The position numbers were made by a program, and so were the translations under genes. Of a stretch of DNA of 64,000 bases, positions 62,905-64,000 are shown one piece after another. Under the pieces are notes generated by a model. The model saw only the letters and a program-made list of their open reading frames with translations. It was not told the origin of the DNA and did not search any database. The DNA comes from Martinezella rhizogenes (GTDB taxonomy: Bacteria; Pseudomonadota; Alphaproteobacteria; Rhizobiales; Rhizobiaceae): contig NZ_JUHG01000013.1 of NCBI RefSeq assembly GCF_000799715.1, positions 372,001 through 436,000 of the forward strand, written 5' to 3'. Numbering within the stretch: the first letter of the stretch is position 1; each line of letters begins with the position of its first letter.

Positions 62905-62984
62905 CCTGCCCGCCAAGAGAAGACAGCAAAAATAATAAGAGAGAAGAACAGCCAACGTCCTACCAACAAAAAAGGGGAACCAAC

Positions 62985-64000
62985 ATGTCCGATGCAAACG
63001 ACACTATCGTGCTGAAACCCACTCGCCGTCAGGCGCTGACCATGATGGCGCTCGGCGCCTCCGGGCTGATCATGCCCAATATTCTCGGTCGCAGCGATGC
63101 TTTCGCGGCACCACCCACCAAGCCGGCCGGCCAGCTCGTCATCGGTTTTTCGCAGGAGCCAACCGTCTTCAACCCGCATCTGATCCACATCGAAGTCGAT
63201 GAAGGCATCCATTTCAGCGTCTTCGATCCGCTCTTCACCGTCACCCCGGAGGGCAAGTTCTCGCCTTCTCTTGCAACCGAAGTCCCGACCGTCGAAAACG
63301 GCGGCATCTCGGCCGATGGCCTCAACTGGAAGATCAAGCTGCGGGACGGCGTGAAGTGGCATGACGGCACGCCGTTTACCGCCGAAGACGTCAAGTTCAC
63401 CCTCGAACTCATGGTCGATCCAAATTTCCGCAGCTGGCGCAAGACCGGCCACGAACTGGTGCGTGATCTCACCGTGGTCTCTCCGACGGAAATCACCTGG
63501 CGGATGGAAAAGCCGTTTGCGCCCTACCCGTCTATCCTCGCCATGACCTTCATCGTGCCGAAGCACATCCTCGGCGCGGAGAAGGACAAGAACACCGCAC
63601 CCTTCAACAACGCACCAGTCGGCACCGGCCCATTCAAATGGGTCGAGCGTATCCCCGGCGATCACATCACGCTTGCGGCCAATACCGACTATTTCGGCGA
63701 CGGCCCCTATCTCGAAACCCTGGTCTACAAATATGTTCCCGACCTGACGGTGCTTTATACGCAGTTCAAGACCGGTGATATCGACGTCGTCGGCCTGCAA
63801 TGGATCACGCCGGACCACTATGAGGAAGCCAAGGCGCTGGATGGCAAGGCCGTCGCCGTCGTTCCGGCCGCCACCGTCGAATCCATCGGCTTCAACATGG
63901 AACGGCCGCAGTTCAAGGACCCGGCGGTACGCGAGGCGCTCTATCACGCGATCGACAAGCAGACGATCATCGACGCGCTCTACTACGGCTTGCCGACGCC
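62985..64000 (+). CDS. Peptide-type ABC transporter binding protein (family 5), N-terminal part
   Basis: Starts at ATG 62985 after AAAGGGGAACC and runs off the right edge, giving about 338 residues. The twin-arginine motif PTRRQALTMMALGASGLI and cleavage near DAFAA indicate Tat export. The mature part is a DppA/OppA-type receptor: FSQEPTVFNPHLIHIEVDEG, KLRDGVKWHDGTPFTAEDVKFTLE and NAPVGTGPFKWVERIPGDH. Completes the peptide- or opine-type importer that begins with the double ATPase at 58449. Confidence 0.93.
   Translation, partial: MSDANDTIVLKPTRRQALTMMALGASGLIMPNILGRSDAFAAPPTKPAGQLVIGFSQEPTVFNPHLIHIEVDEGIHFSVFDPLFTVTPEGKFSPSLATEVPTVENGGISADGLNWKIKLRDGVKWHDGTPFTAEDVKFTLELMVDPNFRSWRKTGHELVRDLTVVSPTEITWRMEKPFAPYPSILAMTFIVPKHILGAEKDKNTAPFNNAPVGTGPFKWVERIPGDHITLAANTDYFGDGPYLETLVYKYVPDLTVLYTQFKTGDIDVVGLQWITPDHYEEAKALDGKAVAVVPAATVESIGFNMERPQFKDPAVREALYHAIDKQTIIDALYYGLPT

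Noticed and set aside
1..64000. tRNA, rRNA, CRISPR array, transposase, integrase or phage genes
   Set aside because: None was recognised on either strand; the only repeat resembling a mobile element is the RIME1-like unit at 37861-37963.

Overview
The window reads as chromosome or chromid DNA from an alphaproteobacterium of the Rhizobiaceae (Rhizobium/Agrobacterium/Sinorhizobium group). The grounds are a succinoglycan exo gene block in the Sinorhizobium order (exoL-A-M-O-N-P), an aerobic-type cobF-to-cobM cobalamin block, rhizopine-type mocD/E/F/C relatives, a PutR/PutA pair, a RIME1-like rhizobial intergenic repeat and dense ABC importer operons. Coding density is high and most spacings inside operons are 4-bp overlaps. 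No rRNA, tRNA, CRISPR array, transposase or phage gene was found.

Layout. 1-6638 (+): the end of the succinoglycan locus, with glycosyltransferases ExoL (cut by the window edge), ExoA, ExoM and ExoO, the UDP-glucose pyrophosphorylase ExoN and the chain-length/tyrosine kinase ExoP. 6645-8221 (-): a DMT transporter and an FMN reductase. 8304-13126: a moc-like module, with ferredoxin reductase, Rieske ferredoxin and desaturase-like oxygenase on the minus strand and, divergently, a LacI regulator and a MocC-like TIM-barrel protein. 13163-20801: nikR and the corrin-ring genes cobM, L, J, I, H, G, F (-), with cobK inverted (+). 20876-23373: an isolated FkbH-type HAD protein beside a very AT-rich spacer. 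23374-29499: a flavin dehydrogenase and the divergent putR/putA proline pair.

29576-37836: an amino-acid (probably hydroxyproline) uptake and catabolism operon on the minus strand, with binding protein, permease, a DHDPS-family deaminase, a single-chain fusion of all three heteromeric D-hydroxyproline-dehydrogenase-type subunits, an ATPase, a tiny ORF and a DUF3830 protein. Two divergent GntR regulators sit at its head. 37861-45270: a sugar importer with a ROK kinase fused to a P-loop kinase domain and a LacD/YihT-type aldolase (-), then a SorC regulator and a HAD phosphatase (+). 45472-58328: a LacI regulator, an oxidoreductase/esterase pair (-), and a ten-gene sugar operon (+) holding importer, two TIM-barrel isomerases, an oxidoreductase, a hydrolase, an RPE-type epimerase, a ROK kinase and the importer ATPase. 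58449-64000 (+): a peptide-type ABC system with MarR, SDR and FAD oxidase genes, running off the right edge.

Taken together the window is one polysaccharide locus and one cofactor locus beside four or five catabolic operons, each with its own transporter and regulator, as expected of a soil or root-associated bacterium. The least explained parts are the ROK/P-loop fusion with its aldolase, the three-subunit dehydrogenase fusion, the ten-gene sugar operon, and the orphan FkbH protein. All substrates named are inferred from protein family and gene context only.
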